Assembly (NCBI RefSeq): GCF_030815865.1 | Contig: NZ_JAUSXI010000001.1 | Location: forward strand, 3,596,001-3,660,000 | DNA length: 64,000 nucleotides | Direction of reading: 5' to 3' | Origin: Arthrobacter globiformis | GTDB taxonomy: Bacteria > Actinomycetota > Actinomycetes > Actinomycetales > Micrococcaceae | Shown: piece after piece, positions 46,693 through 55,523 of the stretch | Layout: every line of letters starts with the position of its first letter | Position numbering within the stretch: position 1 is the first letter of the stretch | The notes under the pieces: generated by a model | Databases searched by the model: none | What the model saw: only the letters and a program-made list of their open reading frames with translations | What the model was told of the DNA's origin: nothing | Position numbers and translations under genes: made by a program

Positions 46693-46774
46693 GCGCGAGT
46701 GGTGAAATTGGCAGACACGCAGGATTTAGGTTCCTGTGCCTTCGGGCGTGGGGGTTCAAGTCCCCCCTTGCGCA
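46693..46774 (+). tRNA. tRNA-Leu (TAG)
   Basis: This 82-nt class II tRNA has acceptor GCGCGAG/CTTGCGC, anticodon arm CAGGATTTAGGTTCCTG giving TAG, a variable arm TGCCTTCGGGCG and T-arm GGGGGTTCAAGTCCCCC. CCA is not encoded. TACAAT at 46617-46622 is the probable -10. Confidence 0.95.
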
Positions 46775-46789
46775 CAAAAGTAAAGAGTA

Positions 46790-46823
46790 GGGAATCCCGG
46801 GCTACGGCCCGGGATTCCCTCGT
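46790..46823 (+). terminator. Terminator of tRNA-Leu
   Basis: A 13-bp perfect stem GGGAATCCCGGGC with its complement and a TACG loop lies 15 bases past the tRNA and is followed by TCGTTT. Confidence 0.8.
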
Positions 46824-47007
46824 TTAAGGGGCCCGCCCACCAGGCCGCCAGAAAATCTTTTCCGGTTCACCCATCCATTGCTGCCAGCCAGGCGAATACC
46901 CAGTGAGACACCGCCCCACGGCCGGTGCCCCACAGTCGGAAAAGGATCACCGGAGGGCTCCACAGCCCCTCCGATCCCGTTCGTCGGCACAACCAAGGAG
47001 AATCGAA

Positions 47008-47679
47008 ATGCAGTCTTTCAAGCGCTCAACCTTCACCGTCGCAGGCATTGCAGCCGCAGCCCTGCTGAGCCTCACCGCTTGCGGCGGTTCCGCCGGCACG
47101 TCCAGCAACTCGTCGGCCGCCGCCGAGCCGTCTGCCTCCAGCATGGCGCCGTCACCGTCGGAGACGTCGACGGCGGCCATGGATTCGGCCGCCAACCTGG
47201 CAGGGCCCGGCTGCGCTGGCTACGCCAAGCAGGTCCCCAGCGGCAAGGGTTCCGTCGCAGGCATGGCCCTGGACCCCGTGGCCGTCGCCGCCTCGAACAA
47301 CCCGTTGCTGAAGACGCTCACCGCCGCCGTCTCCGGCAAGCTCAACCCCAAGGTTGACCTCGTGGACACCCTCAACGGCAGCGAGTTCACCGTATTCGCA
47401 CCGGTGGACGACGCCTTCGCAAAGGTCGACGCCGCAACGATCGAGACGCTCAAGAAGGACGACGCCCTCCTGAGCAAGATCCTCACGTACCACGTGGTCC
47501 CCGGCCAGATCACCCCGGACAAGATTGTGGGCACGCACAAGACTGTGCAGGGCGGATCGGTAACCGTGACCGGGACCAAGGATGCCCTTAAGGTGGACGG
47601 CGGCAACGTGATCTGCGGCGGCGTACAGACGGCGAACGCCACCGTTTACCTCGTGGACTCGGTGCTGATGCCCAAATAG
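47008..47679 (+). CDS. Fasciclin (FAS1)-domain lipoprotein
   Basis: The 223-residue secreted lipoprotein starts at ATG 47008 with AAGGAG seven bases upstream. Lipobox LTACGG is near residue 25, followed by a Ser/Ala linker. A single FAS1 domain contains [17 protein letters not shown] and [16 protein letters not shown]. Such domains act in adhesion or matrix binding, as in mycobacterial MPT70/MPT83. It has its own strong terminator, so it is monocistronic. Confidence 0.92.
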   Translation: MQSFKRSTFTVAGIAAAALLSLTACGGSAGTSSNSSAAAEPSASSMAPSPSETSTAAMDSAANLAGPGCAGYAKQVPSGKGSVAGMALDPVAVAASNNPLLKTLTAAVSGKLNPKVDLVDTLNGSEFTVFAPVDDAFAKVDAATIETLKKDDALLSKILTYHVVPGQITPDKIVGTHKTVQGGSVTVTGTKDALKVDGGNVICGGVQTANATVYLVDSVLMPK

Positions 47680-47713
47680 TCGCTGGGCCTGTTCCGGGAG
47701 TTCTTCTGGGCAG

Positions 47714-47754
47714 AGGCCGCGGTTCGCACCCGACAGTGCGGACCGCGGCCTTTT
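47714..47754 (+). terminator. Terminator of the fasciclin gene
   Basis: A 16-bp stem with mismatches (AGGCCGCGGTTCGCAC and GTGCGGACCGCGGCC) has a 5-6-base loop and is followed by TTTTGTTGTT. Confidence 0.85.
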
Positions 47755-47830
47755 GTTGTTCCGTCAATTAGACTGGGTGGCGGGCAAACGCCGCCCACGC
47801 GCACCCCAGCAGTCCAGAGGTGGTAATCGA

Positions 47831-49504
47831 GTGCCCAGCAGTATCCCGCGCCGTACGGCCCTCAAGACCGGTGCCGTCCTTCTGGGCCTGTCGCTCACTT
47901 CCTGCACGAGCGAAGCCCAGCCCACGCCGTCGTCCGTTGCGGCAAGCACCAGAACACCTGCCGCTGCCCCGTCGGCGACCTTCACGTTCGGCACGGCATC
48001 GCAGCCTCTGGGCCTGGACCCCGCCCTGGCCAACGACGTCGAATCGCAGCGGGTCACCCGGCAGATCCTGGAAGGGCTGGTGGGCGTCGACCAGACAACG
48101 GGCGAGCCCACGCCGCTGCTGGCAACGCAGTGGACGGAATCGTCGGACGGCCTGGCCTACACCTTCACCCTTCGCCCGGGCATCAAGTTTCACGACGGTT
48201 CCCCTTTCAATGCCGACGCCGTCTGCACCAACTTCGACCGCTGGTTCAACTTTTCGGAGGCCCTTCGGAAGCAGGCTCCGGGAACCACCTTCAAAGGGGT
48301 CTTCAAGGAGCATGCCGACCACCGGGAGCTGTCCGTCTTCAAATCCTGCACCGCCCTGTCGGCGCTGCGGGTGCGGATCAGACTCACGGAACGCTTCACC
48401 GGCTTCCTGCAGGCCCTAACGCTTCCCGCGTTTGCCATCTCCTCCCCCAAGGCTCTCGCCGCCGGGAAGGCCGATCAGCCCAGCCTGCGGCGCGGCAGCC
48501 AGGCACTTTCCGCTTACGCCACCCATCCCGTGGGTACCGGCCCCTTCCGTTTCTCCGCCTGGGACAGCGCGGGAGTGACGCTCGCGGACAACAAGGAGTA
48601 CTGGGGCACCCGGGGACAGATCGCCACCCTCAAATTCGTCACCTACGACCACCCGCAGACGCGGCTGCAGGCCCTGCTGGACGGCAGGATCGACGGCTAT
48701 GACGCCGTGACGGTGGGAAACTTCGACCAGCTGGTCAAGCGCGGCAAGCAGATCATCCAGCGGGACCCGTTCTCGGTGATGTATCTCGGCATGAACCAGG
48801 AAATTCCGGTACTGAAGAACCTCAAGGTCCGCCAGGCCATCGAGCTGGCCATCGACAAGGACACGCTGATCAGGCGCTTCTTCATCGACAACACCGCCCA
48901 GGCTTCGCAGTTCGTTCCGCCCAAGCTGAGCGGGTTCAACAACAACGCACCCGCACTGGGCTATGATCCCCGCAAGGCGAAGGAACTCCTGGCAGAGGCC
49001 GGCTACAAGGGCCAGGCCCTGAAGTTCTACTACCCCATGAACGTCACACGGCCGTACCTGCCCACGCCGGAAAAGATTTATGCGGAAATCAGCCGCCAAC
49101 TCACGGCGGTGGGCCTGAACATCCAGCCCGTCCCCGTGGACTGGACGGACGGCTACCTGCAGAAGGTGCAGAACCCGGGCGACCATGCCCTGCACCTGCT
49201 CGGCTGGAACGGTTCCTATTCCGACGCGGACAACTTCCTCGCCCCGCTCTTCGGCGAGAAGAACGGCGAGTTCGGCTACCAGGACCCGCAGGTGTTCTCC
49301 AAGATCGACCGCGCCCGCGGACTCCCGGACGGCCAGGAACGCACCCAGCAGTACCAGACCATCAACGCCCAAATCGCGGAGTCCTTGCCCGCCGTCCCCA
49401 TCGCTTTCCCGATCTCCGCCCTGGCCCTGTCCGACCGGGTGATCAGCTATCCCGCCTCGCCGGTATTAAATGAAGTTTTCACCAAGGTCCAGCTGAGGCC
49501 TTGA
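47831..49504 (+). CDS. Peptide-type ABC transporter substrate-binding lipoprotein
   Basis: The 557-residue solute-binding protein belongs to family 5 (DppA/OppA). RRTALKTGAVLLGLSLTSC is a Tat-like lipoprotein signal. GLDPALANDVESQRVTRQIL, FTLRPGIKFHDGSPFNADAV and GTGPFRFSAWD are family motifs. GTG at 47831 has AGAGG upstream. No permease or ATPase lies beside it, so it is an orphan binding protein feeding another transporter. Confidence 0.9.
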   Translation: MPSSIPRRTALKTGAVLLGLSLTSCTSEAQPTPSSVAASTRTPAAAPSATFTFGTASQPLGLDPALANDVESQRVTRQILEGLVGVDQTTGEPTPLLATQWTESSDGLAYTFTLRPGIKFHDGSPFNADAVCTNFDRWFNFSEALRKQAPGTTFKGVFKEHADHRELSVFKSCTALSALRVRIRLTERFTGFLQALTLPAFAISSPKALAAGKADQPSLRRGSQALSAYATHPVGTGPFRFSAWDSAGVTLADNKEYWGTRGQIATLKFVTYDHPQTRLQALLDGRIDGYDAVTVGNFDQLVKRGKQIIQRDPFSVMYLGMNQEIPVLKNLKVRQAIELAIDKDTLIRRFFIDNTAQASQFVPPKLSGFNNNAPALGYDPRKAKELLAEAGYKGQALKFYYPMNVTRPYLPTPEKIYAEISRQLTAVGLNIQPVPVDWTDGYLQKVQNPGDHALHLLGWNGSYSDADNFLAPLFGEKNGEFGYQDPQVFSKIDRARGLPDGQERTQQYQTINAQIAESLPAVPIAFPISALALSDRVISYPASPVLNEVFTKVQLRP

Positions 49505-49581
49505 CGTAGGGGCGCAATTTCAGTTAGAGGGCGGTACAGGGATATTCTGTGACAGCCAGAGCCGCCTACGGGAGACTGATT

Positions 49582-51087
49582 GTGACCTTCATTTCCAAGA
49601 CCCAACATGCCGACGTCGTCCTTATTGGTGGCGGCATCATGAGCGCCACGCTGGGTGCGTTCATCAAGCAGCTCGAACCCAACTGGACCGTCTCCCTGTT
49701 CGAGCGGCTCGACGAGGCCGGCCTGGAGAGCTCAGGACCGTGGAACAACGCCGGCACCGGACACGCCGCGCTGTGTGAGCTTAATTACTCCCCCGCCGCC
49801 AAGGACGGCTCGGTCAATCCTGCCAAGGCACTGCACATCAACGAGCAGTACCAGCTGTCCCGCCAGTTCTGGTCCCACCTGGTGGACAACTCCCTGATCG
49901 GCTCGCCCAAGGGTTTCATCAACACCGTTCCGCACATGAGTTTCGTCATTGGCGAGGACAACTCCAGCTTCCTCAAGACCCGCTACAACGCGCTCAAGGA
50001 GCACACCCTGTTCCGGAGCATGGAGTACTCCGAGGACTTCGCGCAGATCGCCAAATGGGCGCCGCTGATCGTCAAGGGCCGCGACACGAAGCAGCGCGTC
50101 GCCGCCACCCGCGCTGCCGAAGGCACCGACGTCGACTTCGGTGCCCTCACCCGGGAGTTGACCGGCTACCTTGCCAACAACGGCGTCGAAATCAACTACG
50201 GCCACAACGTCACCGATCTCCGCAGGGCGTCCGACGGCGGCTGGGACCTTTCGCTCAAGCACCCCGCTTCCGGTGAGCGCGGAAGCATCCGGGCCAAGTT
50301 CGTCTTCGTCGGCGCGGGCGGCGGAGCGCTGCACCTGCTGCAGGCTTCCGGCATCCCGGAAAGCAAGGGCTTTGGCGGGTTCCCGGTCTCCGGCCAGTTC
50401 TTCCGCTGCACGGACCCGTCCCTCGCGTCCCAGCACAACGCCAAGGTCTACGGCCAGGCTTCCGTCGGCGCGCCGCCCATGTCCGTGCCGCACCTGGATA
50501 CGCGCTACGTCAACGGCAAGCGCTCCCTCCTGTTCGGCCCGTACGCCGGCTTCTCTACGAACTTCCTGAAGAACGGCAGCTACCTCGATCTCCCGCTGTC
50601 CATCCGGCCGAGCAACATCATCCCGATGCTCGCCGTGGCCAAGGACAACATGGACCTGACCGCCTACCTGGTCAAAGAGGTGGCCAAGCGCCACGGTGAC
50701 AAAGTGGAGGCGCTGCGCGAGTACTACCCGGAGGCCCAGGACGGCGACTGGGAACTCATCACCGCCGGCCAGCGCGTGCAGATCATCAAGAAGGATCCGA
50801 AGAAGGGCGGTGTGCTGCAGTTCGGCACCGAGGTGATTGCCGCCCGCGACGGTTCCGTCGGCGCCCTCCTCGGCGCTTCACCTGGAGCCTCCACGGCCGT
50901 GCCCATCATGATCGAGCTCCTGCAGAAGTCCTTCCCCAAGAACTTCAAGGGCTGGCAGTCCAAGCTCAAGGAAATGATGCCGGGCTACGGCGTCAAGCTC
51001 GACGAAAACCCGGAGCTGGCGGCGGAGCTCGAGAAGGCCACCGCCAAGAGCCTCCAGCTGGAAGCATCGCCCGCAGTCCAGCGGTGA
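49582..51087 (+). CDS. mqo: Malate:quinone oxidoreductase
   Basis: This FAD-linked peripheral membrane enzyme of the TCA cycle passes electrons from malate to quinone. The FAD motif is [22 protein letters not shown] in part (near residue 14). [18 protein letters not shown] and [15 protein letters not shown] are Mqo signatures. GTG at 49582 has GGGAGA seven bases upstream. The 501-residue length is normal. Confidence 0.96.
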   Translation: MTFISKTQHADVVLIGGGIMSATLGAFIKQLEPNWTVSLFERLDEAGLESSGPWNNAGTGHAALCELNYSPAAKDGSVNPAKALHINEQYQLSRQFWSHLVDNSLIGSPKGFINTVPHMSFVIGEDNSSFLKTRYNALKEHTLFRSMEYSEDFAQIAKWAPLIVKGRDTKQRVAATRAAEGTDVDFGALTRELTGYLANNGVEINYGHNVTDLRRASDGGWDLSLKHPASGERGSIRAKFVFVGAGGGALHLLQASGIPESKGFGGFPVSGQFFRCTDPSLASQHNAKVYGQASVGAPPMSVPHLDTRYVNGKRSLLFGPYAGFSTNFLKNGSYLDLPLSIRPSNIIPMLAVAKDNMDLTAYLVKEVAKRHGDKVEALREYYPEAQDGDWELITAGQRVQIIKKDPKKGGVLQFGTEVIAARDGSVGALLGASPGASTAVPIMIELLQKSFPKNFKGWQSKLKEMMPGYGVKLDENPELAAELEKATAKSLQLEASPAVQR

Positions 51088-51164
51088 CCGTCCAGCGCTG
51101 ACCGGCGCGGGTTGCGGCAGGCACCACCGAAGGCAAACAGTCCGTCGACTCAGGAGATCATGCG

Positions 51165-54100
51165 ATGTTCCGGCTGGCCCAACTATCCCTCGGGAACCGC
51201 GCACTCATCGCGCTGATCACCATCTTCGCCTCGGTGTTCGGCGTGATCACCATGTCCTCGCTGAAGCAGGAACTCATTCCCTCGGTGGAGTTCCCGCGGA
51301 TCACGGTGATCACGTCGATGCCCGGGGCGTCGCCTGAGGTGGTGGACAAGCAGATCAGCCGGCCGCTGGAGACGGCGCTGAACGGCGTCGAAGGCCTGGA
51401 GTCGACGTCGTCCACCTCCCGCAAAGGCGTCTCGCAGATCAGCCTGGTGTTCACCTACGGTTCCAACCTGGACCGGGCCCGGAACCAGATCGACCGGGCA
51501 ATTTCCAACGCGAAGCGCACGCTGCCGGACGACGTCCAGCCCCAGGCCATCGCCGGCAGCATCAGCGACTTCCCCATCGTCTTCCTCGCCGTCTCCTCCG
51601 ACAAGCCGCTGAGCGAGCTGAATACGGACCTTCAGCGGCTGTCGGTACCGAGGCTGCAGAAGCTCGACGGCGTCCGAGGCGCCGACGTGACGGGCGGCGC
51701 CAACCGGCACATCCTGATCCAGCCGAACGCGGCCAGCATGGCCGCCGGCGGTGCCAGCATCCAGTCGGTCCGGAATGCCCTGACCAACAACGGCGATCTT
51801 GTTCCGGCAGGCACGATTGAGGAGAAGGGCCAAAGCCTCTCCCTGCAGATCGGCAGCCCGGTCGACTCGGTGGCCGCGGTGAAGTCCCTGCCGCTCAGCG
51901 GGGCCAAAGCCGGCACCACCATCGGTTCTGTGGCCGACGTCAGCATCAAGGATGACCCGCGCACATCCATCACCCGGACGAATGGCCTCGAGACGCTGGC
52001 CATTTCCGTGACGAAGAAACCCGAGGGCGACACCGTGGCGCTCTCGCACGCGGTGAAGGATTTGCTGCCACAGCTCGAGGCGGAGCTTGGCTCGAACGCC
52101 AAGTTCACCCCCGTCTTCGACCAGGCACCTTTTATCGAGAAGTCCATCAAGGACCTCACCACGGAGGGCCTCCTGGGCCTCGGTTTCGCGGTGGCCGTCA
52201 TCCTCGTCTTCCTCATGTCCGTCCGCTCCACCCTGGTCACCGCCGTCTCCATTCCGCTGTCCCTGCTGATCACCTTCATCGGCCTGTCCGGCACGGGGTA
52301 TTCGCTGAACATCCTCACGCTCGGCGCGCTGACCATCGCCATCGGCCGGGTCGTGGATGACTCGATCGTGGTGATCGAGAACATCAAGCGGCACCTGAGC
52401 TACGGCGAAGCCAAGCTCACCGCGATCCTCACCTCCATCCGTGAGGTGGCCGGCGCCATCACCGCCTCCACGTTGACGACAGTGGCCGTCTTCCTCCCGA
52501 TCGCCTTTGTCGGCGAACTCACGGGCGAACTGTTCCGTCCGTTCGCCCTGACGGTCACCATTGCGCTGCTCTCCTCGCTCCTGGTGTCCCTGACCATCGT
52601 TCCCGTGCTCGCGTACTGGTTCCTGAAGAGTCCCGCCAACGGAGACGCCGGCTACGCCCCCCGCTCCGCCCGGGAAGTCCAGGCGCAGGCAAACGAGGCC
52701 GAGCAGCGCAGCCTCCTGCAGCGCGGATACCTTCCCGTCCTGAACAAGACCCAGAAGCACCCCGTGCTCACCCTGATCGCCGCGGTCCTGGTCCTCGGCG
52801 GGACCGCTGCCATGACGCCGCTGCTCGCCACCGACCTGCTGGGACGCTCAGGGGAGAACAGCATGACGGTCAAGCAGGAACTGCCCGCCGGCACGAGCCT
52901 CGAAGACACCAGCGCCGCGGCCCGGAAGATCGAGGACGTGATCCTGGCCATCGACGGCGTCAAGGACGTCCAGGTGACCTCCGGCAATTCGCAGGCGGGC
53001 TTCACCGCGCTGACGTCCTCGGGCGCCTCCAACTCCTCATTCACCGTTGTCACCGACGAAAAAGCGAACCAGGGCAGGCTGCAGGACGCAGTCCGCAGCC
53101 AGCTTGCGGCTGCCGGTGCTGCCGGCAAGATCTCCGTCGGTTCCCAGCAGGGAGGCTTCGGAACGTCCTCCACCGTGGACATCACCCTGAAGGCGGCCAC
53201 CTCCGAAGACCTGGGGAAGGCCAGCGACGCGATGGTCAAGGCGATGACCGGAGTTCCCGGAAGCAGTGAGGTGACCACCAACCTGGCTGCCAGCCAGCCC
53301 GTGGTGCAGGTGAAGGTAGACCGGGCCAAGGCCGTTGCCGCCGGCCTGACCGAAGAGCAGGTTGCGGGCGTCCTCGCCTCCACCATCAGCCCCGTCCCAG
53401 CAGGCACCGTGCGCATCGACACGGACGACTTCCCCGTCCAGATCGGCGAAGGAAAACGCTTCACCAGCATCGGCGCCGTCCGCAGCATCCCGCTCCCGAC
53501 AGCGTCCGGCGCCATCCCGCTCAGCCGGATTGCCGCCGTCGAACAGGTGGAGGTCCCCGTCTCCATCACCTCCAGCAACGGCCAGCGGACAGCGCGGGTG
53601 TCCGTCACGCCGTCGGGATCCAACCTGGGCGCCGTTAGCGCGGAGGTGCAGCAGCGCCTCAAGGCCGTGGACCTTCCCGCCGGTGTGACCGCGGAGATCG
53701 GCGGCGCCACCACCCAGCAGGCAGAATCCTTCCGGCAGCTCGGCCTCGCGCTGCTGGCCGCCATCGCCATCGTCTACGTGATCATGGTGGCAACGTTCAA
53801 GTCGCTGGTGCAGCCGCTGATCCTCCTCGTTTCGGTGCCTTTCGCCGCCACCGGAGCGGTTGCCCTGCTCCTCGTCACGCGGGTGCCGCTGGGGCTGCCG
53901 TCGTTGATCGGCATGCTGATGCTCGTGGGCATCGTGGTGACGAACGCGATTGTGTTGATCGACCTGATCAACCAGTACCGGAACCCGCGTGGCGGCAATC
54001 CGGGGATGAGTGTTGCCGACGCCATCACCCACGGCGCCCGGCAGCGGCTCCGGCCCATCCTGATGACCGCGCTGGCCACAGTCTTCGCGCTGACCCCCAT

Positions 54101-54383
54101 GGCCCTGGGCATGACGGGCGGCGGCGGGTTCATTTCGCAGCCGCTGGCCATCGTGGTGATCGGCGGCCTGGTGTCCTCCACCGCGCTGACGCTGGTGCTC
54201 GTCCCTGTGCTGTACCGGCTGGTGGAGGGGCGGAGGGAGAAAAAGGAGCTCAAGCGCCAGCTCAAGCAGCGTCCCGGCTTCTCCTCCGCCGATGACGACG
54301 TCGATGCCGAGTTCGCGGACTGGACCACCGGCATGGTGCCCAAGCTCAGCGGACGACGTGCCGCCCCCGACTCCCCCGAATGA
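51165..54383 (+). CDS. RND-family transporter (HAE1/AcrB-like)
   Basis: The 1072-residue protein has twelve predicted membrane helices and two large extracytoplasmic loops, as in AcrB. SLGNRALIALITIFASVFGV is helix 1. The proton-relay region TIAIGRVVDDSIVVIENIKRH carries the paired Asp. It repeats near the C-terminus as LMLVGIVVTNAIVLIDLINQ. CAGGAG precedes the ATG by eight bases. In Gram-negative bacteria such pumps need an adaptor and an outer-membrane channel; none is seen here, and a monoderm would not need the channel. Substrate unknown: drugs, lipids or metals. Confidence 0.9.
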   Translation: MFRLAQLSLGNRALIALITIFASVFGVITMSSLKQELIPSVEFPRITVITSMPGASPEVVDKQISRPLETALNGVEGLESTSSTSRKGVSQISLVFTYGSNLDRARNQIDRAISNAKRTLPDDVQPQAIAGSISDFPIVFLAVSSDKPLSELNTDLQRLSVPRLQKLDGVRGADVTGGANRHILIQPNAASMAAGGASIQSVRNALTNNGDLVPAGTIEEKGQSLSLQIGSPVDSVAAVKSLPLSGAKAGTTIGSVADVSIKDDPRTSITRTNGLETLAISVTKKPEGDTVALSHAVKDLLPQLEAELGSNAKFTPVFDQAPFIEKSIKDLTTEGLLGLGFAVAVILVFLMSVRSTLVTAVSIPLSLLITFIGLSGTGYSLNILTLGALTIAIGRVVDDSIVVIENIKRHLSYGEAKLTAILTSIREVAGAITASTLTTVAVFLPIAFVGELTGELFRPFALTVTIALLSSLLVSLTIVPVLAYWFLKSPANGDAGYAPRSAREVQAQANEAEQRSLLQRGYLPVLNKTQKHPVLTLIAAVLVLGGTAAMTPLLATDLLGRSGENSMTVKQELPAGTSLEDTSAAARKIEDVILAIDGVKDVQVTSGNSQAGFTALTSSGASNSSFTVVTDEKANQGRLQDAVRSQLAAAGAAGKISVGSQQGGFGTSSTVDITLKAATSEDLGKASDAMVKAMTGVPGSSEVTTNLAASQPVVQVKVDRAKAVAAGLTEEQVAGVLASTISPVPAGTVRIDTDDFPVQIGEGKRFTSIGAVRSIPLPTASGAIPLSRIAAVEQVEVPVSITSSNGQRTARVSVTPSGSNLGAVSAEVQQRLKAVDLPAGVTAEIGGATTQQAESFRQLGLALLAAIAIVYVIMVATFKSLVQPLILLVSVPFAATGAVALLLVTRVPLGLPSLIGMLMLVGIVVTNAIVLIDLINQYRNPRGGNPGMSVADAITHGARQRLRPILMTALATVFALTPMALGMTGGGGFISQPLAIVVIGGLVSSTALTLVLVPVLYRLVEGRREKKELKRQLKQRPGFSSADDDVDAEFADWTTGMVPKLSGRRAAPDSPE

Positions 54384-54417
54384 CCCCGCCGCGTCACCAC
54401 TTCTCCTCCCCACCCAA

Positions 54418-54474
54418 CTAGGTCGCAGTTCAGGGCGTTCCCAGCGCTGGGAACGCCCTGAGCTGCTACCTACA
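54418..54474. repeat. Palindromic repeat, copy 2
   Basis: The near-perfect inverted repeat is centred on TTCCCAGCGCTGGGAA, with arms CAGGGCG/CGCCCTG and GCAGTT/AGCTGC. It lies after the RND stop and 67 bases before the AbiEi/DUF559-like gene, and shares core and arms with copies 1 and 3. Confidence 0.9.
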
Positions 54475-54540
54475 TGGGTGTCCGTCAGGGAACCTGTGGA
54501 TAACCCAATTCCGGGCTCCGGTTTTTGGAACGATGGGGCC

Positions 54541-55491
54541 ATGAAGTATCCGAGCCCATTGCCCGACCATCTGTCGGACGTTCCCTTCACCGTGGATGAA
54601 GCGCTCAACGCCGGGGTTGCCCGGGACCGGTTGAAGATCGGCCTCGTGACTCCCAGCCGGGGCATCCGGACACCTTACGACGCCGGAACCCGCCCGGAGT
54701 GCACGCAGCAGCTTGCGCAGCTGGCCAGGCCCCACACACACGTCACCGGCCTTTCGGCGGCGTCGCACGCCACCGCATTCCTGCTGTGGGAGTTTCCCGG
54801 CTTTCTGCCTGGCGCTGACGTCCCGGCCATCCACGTTTCCCGCCCGGATGCGGTTGCCATCGCCCGGCGGCGGGGTGTGGTGGGGCACCGCGGGCAGTTC
54901 TTTCCTGACGAGATCGTGGAGCTTGATGGGGTGTTCGTTACCAGCAGGACCCGGACCTGGCTGGACATCGCCCGGCGAATGAGCGTCGATGAGCTGACGG
55001 TGGTGGCTGACCATCTCCTGCGTCATCCCCGCCCCGAGTTCGAGGGGAGGTCCGCAGCCCATGCCACCCGGGACGAACTCGCCGACATGCTGGACCGGCA
55101 CAAGGGAACGCCCGGAATCCGGAAGGCGCGCCTGGCTCTTGAACAGGCGCGCGTCGGCGCGGATTCTGCCCCAGAAACACGGCTCCGGCTTGCCCTCACC
55201 CGCCGCGGCCTTCCCGATGCCGACGTCAACGTGCCGGTGGCGTTGGGCGGCGGCGCCGTGCGCCAACCCGATCTTTCCTATCCGGAGTTCCGTGTGGCCG
55301 TGGAATACGACGGCGAGGGCCATTCGGATCCGGCACAGGTACTGAGGGACATCCGCCGCGATGAGGATTTTGCCGCCGGGGATTGGATCCTGCTGCGGAT
55401 CGGCAAGTCGCATATGGAGAACGACGCGCGGGCGGCCGTCCGCAAGGTCCGCTTGGCGCTTCTGGCGCGTGGCTGGTCCCCATCTGAGTAG
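54541..55491 (+). CDS. AbiEi-like winged helix / DUF559 endonuclease-fold protein
   Basis: The 316-residue protein has an N-terminal winged-helix-like part FTVDEALNAGVARDRLKIGL with VTPSRGIRTPYD, reminiscent of AbiEi antitoxins. The C-terminal part resembles the DUF559/Vsr PD-(D/E)xK fold: RQPDLSYPEFRVAVEYDGEGH provides Asp, Glu and the EYDG element, then RRDEDFAAGDWILLRIG. No AbiEii-type toxin lies nearby. The TAG stop falls inside the third palindromic repeat copy and another copy lies just upstream, so the gene is bracketed. Its function is unknown; nuclease activity is possible but the active-site Lys is not clear. Confidence 0.72.
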   Translation: MKYPSPLPDHLSDVPFTVDEALNAGVARDRLKIGLVTPSRGIRTPYDAGTRPECTQQLAQLARPHTHVTGLSAASHATAFLLWEFPGFLPGADVPAIHVSRPDAVAIARRRGVVGHRGQFFPDEIVELDGVFVTSRTRTWLDIARRMSVDELTVVADHLLRHPRPEFEGRSAAHATRDELADMLDRHKGTPGIRKARLALEQARVGADSAPETRLRLALTRRGLPDADVNVPVALGGGAVRQPDLSYPEFRVAVEYDGEGHSDPAQVLRDIRRDEDFAAGDWILLRIGKSHMENDARAAVRKVRLALLARGWSPSE

Positions 55492-55523
55492 CAGCACAGG
55501 GCGTTCCCAGCGCTGGGAACGCC
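55486..55523. repeat. Palindromic repeat, copy 3 (left part, IS-interrupted)
   Basis: GAGTAGCAGCACAGGGCG followed by TTCCCAGCGCTGGGAACGCC is the left arm and centre. The rest lies beyond the IS element at 56973-57003. The last 15 bases are the left copy of the target duplication. Confidence 0.85.
55509..55523. repeat. Target-site duplication, left copy
   Basis: AGCGCTGGGAACGCC abuts the IS left end and matches 14 of 15 bases of AGCGCTGGGAACACC at 56973-56987 on the other side. Confidence 0.75.

Noticed and set aside
54495..54503. TGTGGATAA, a perfect DnaA box
   Set aside because: It is single, with no neighbouring boxes, AT-rich unwinding region or dnaA/dnaN genes, so not an origin.
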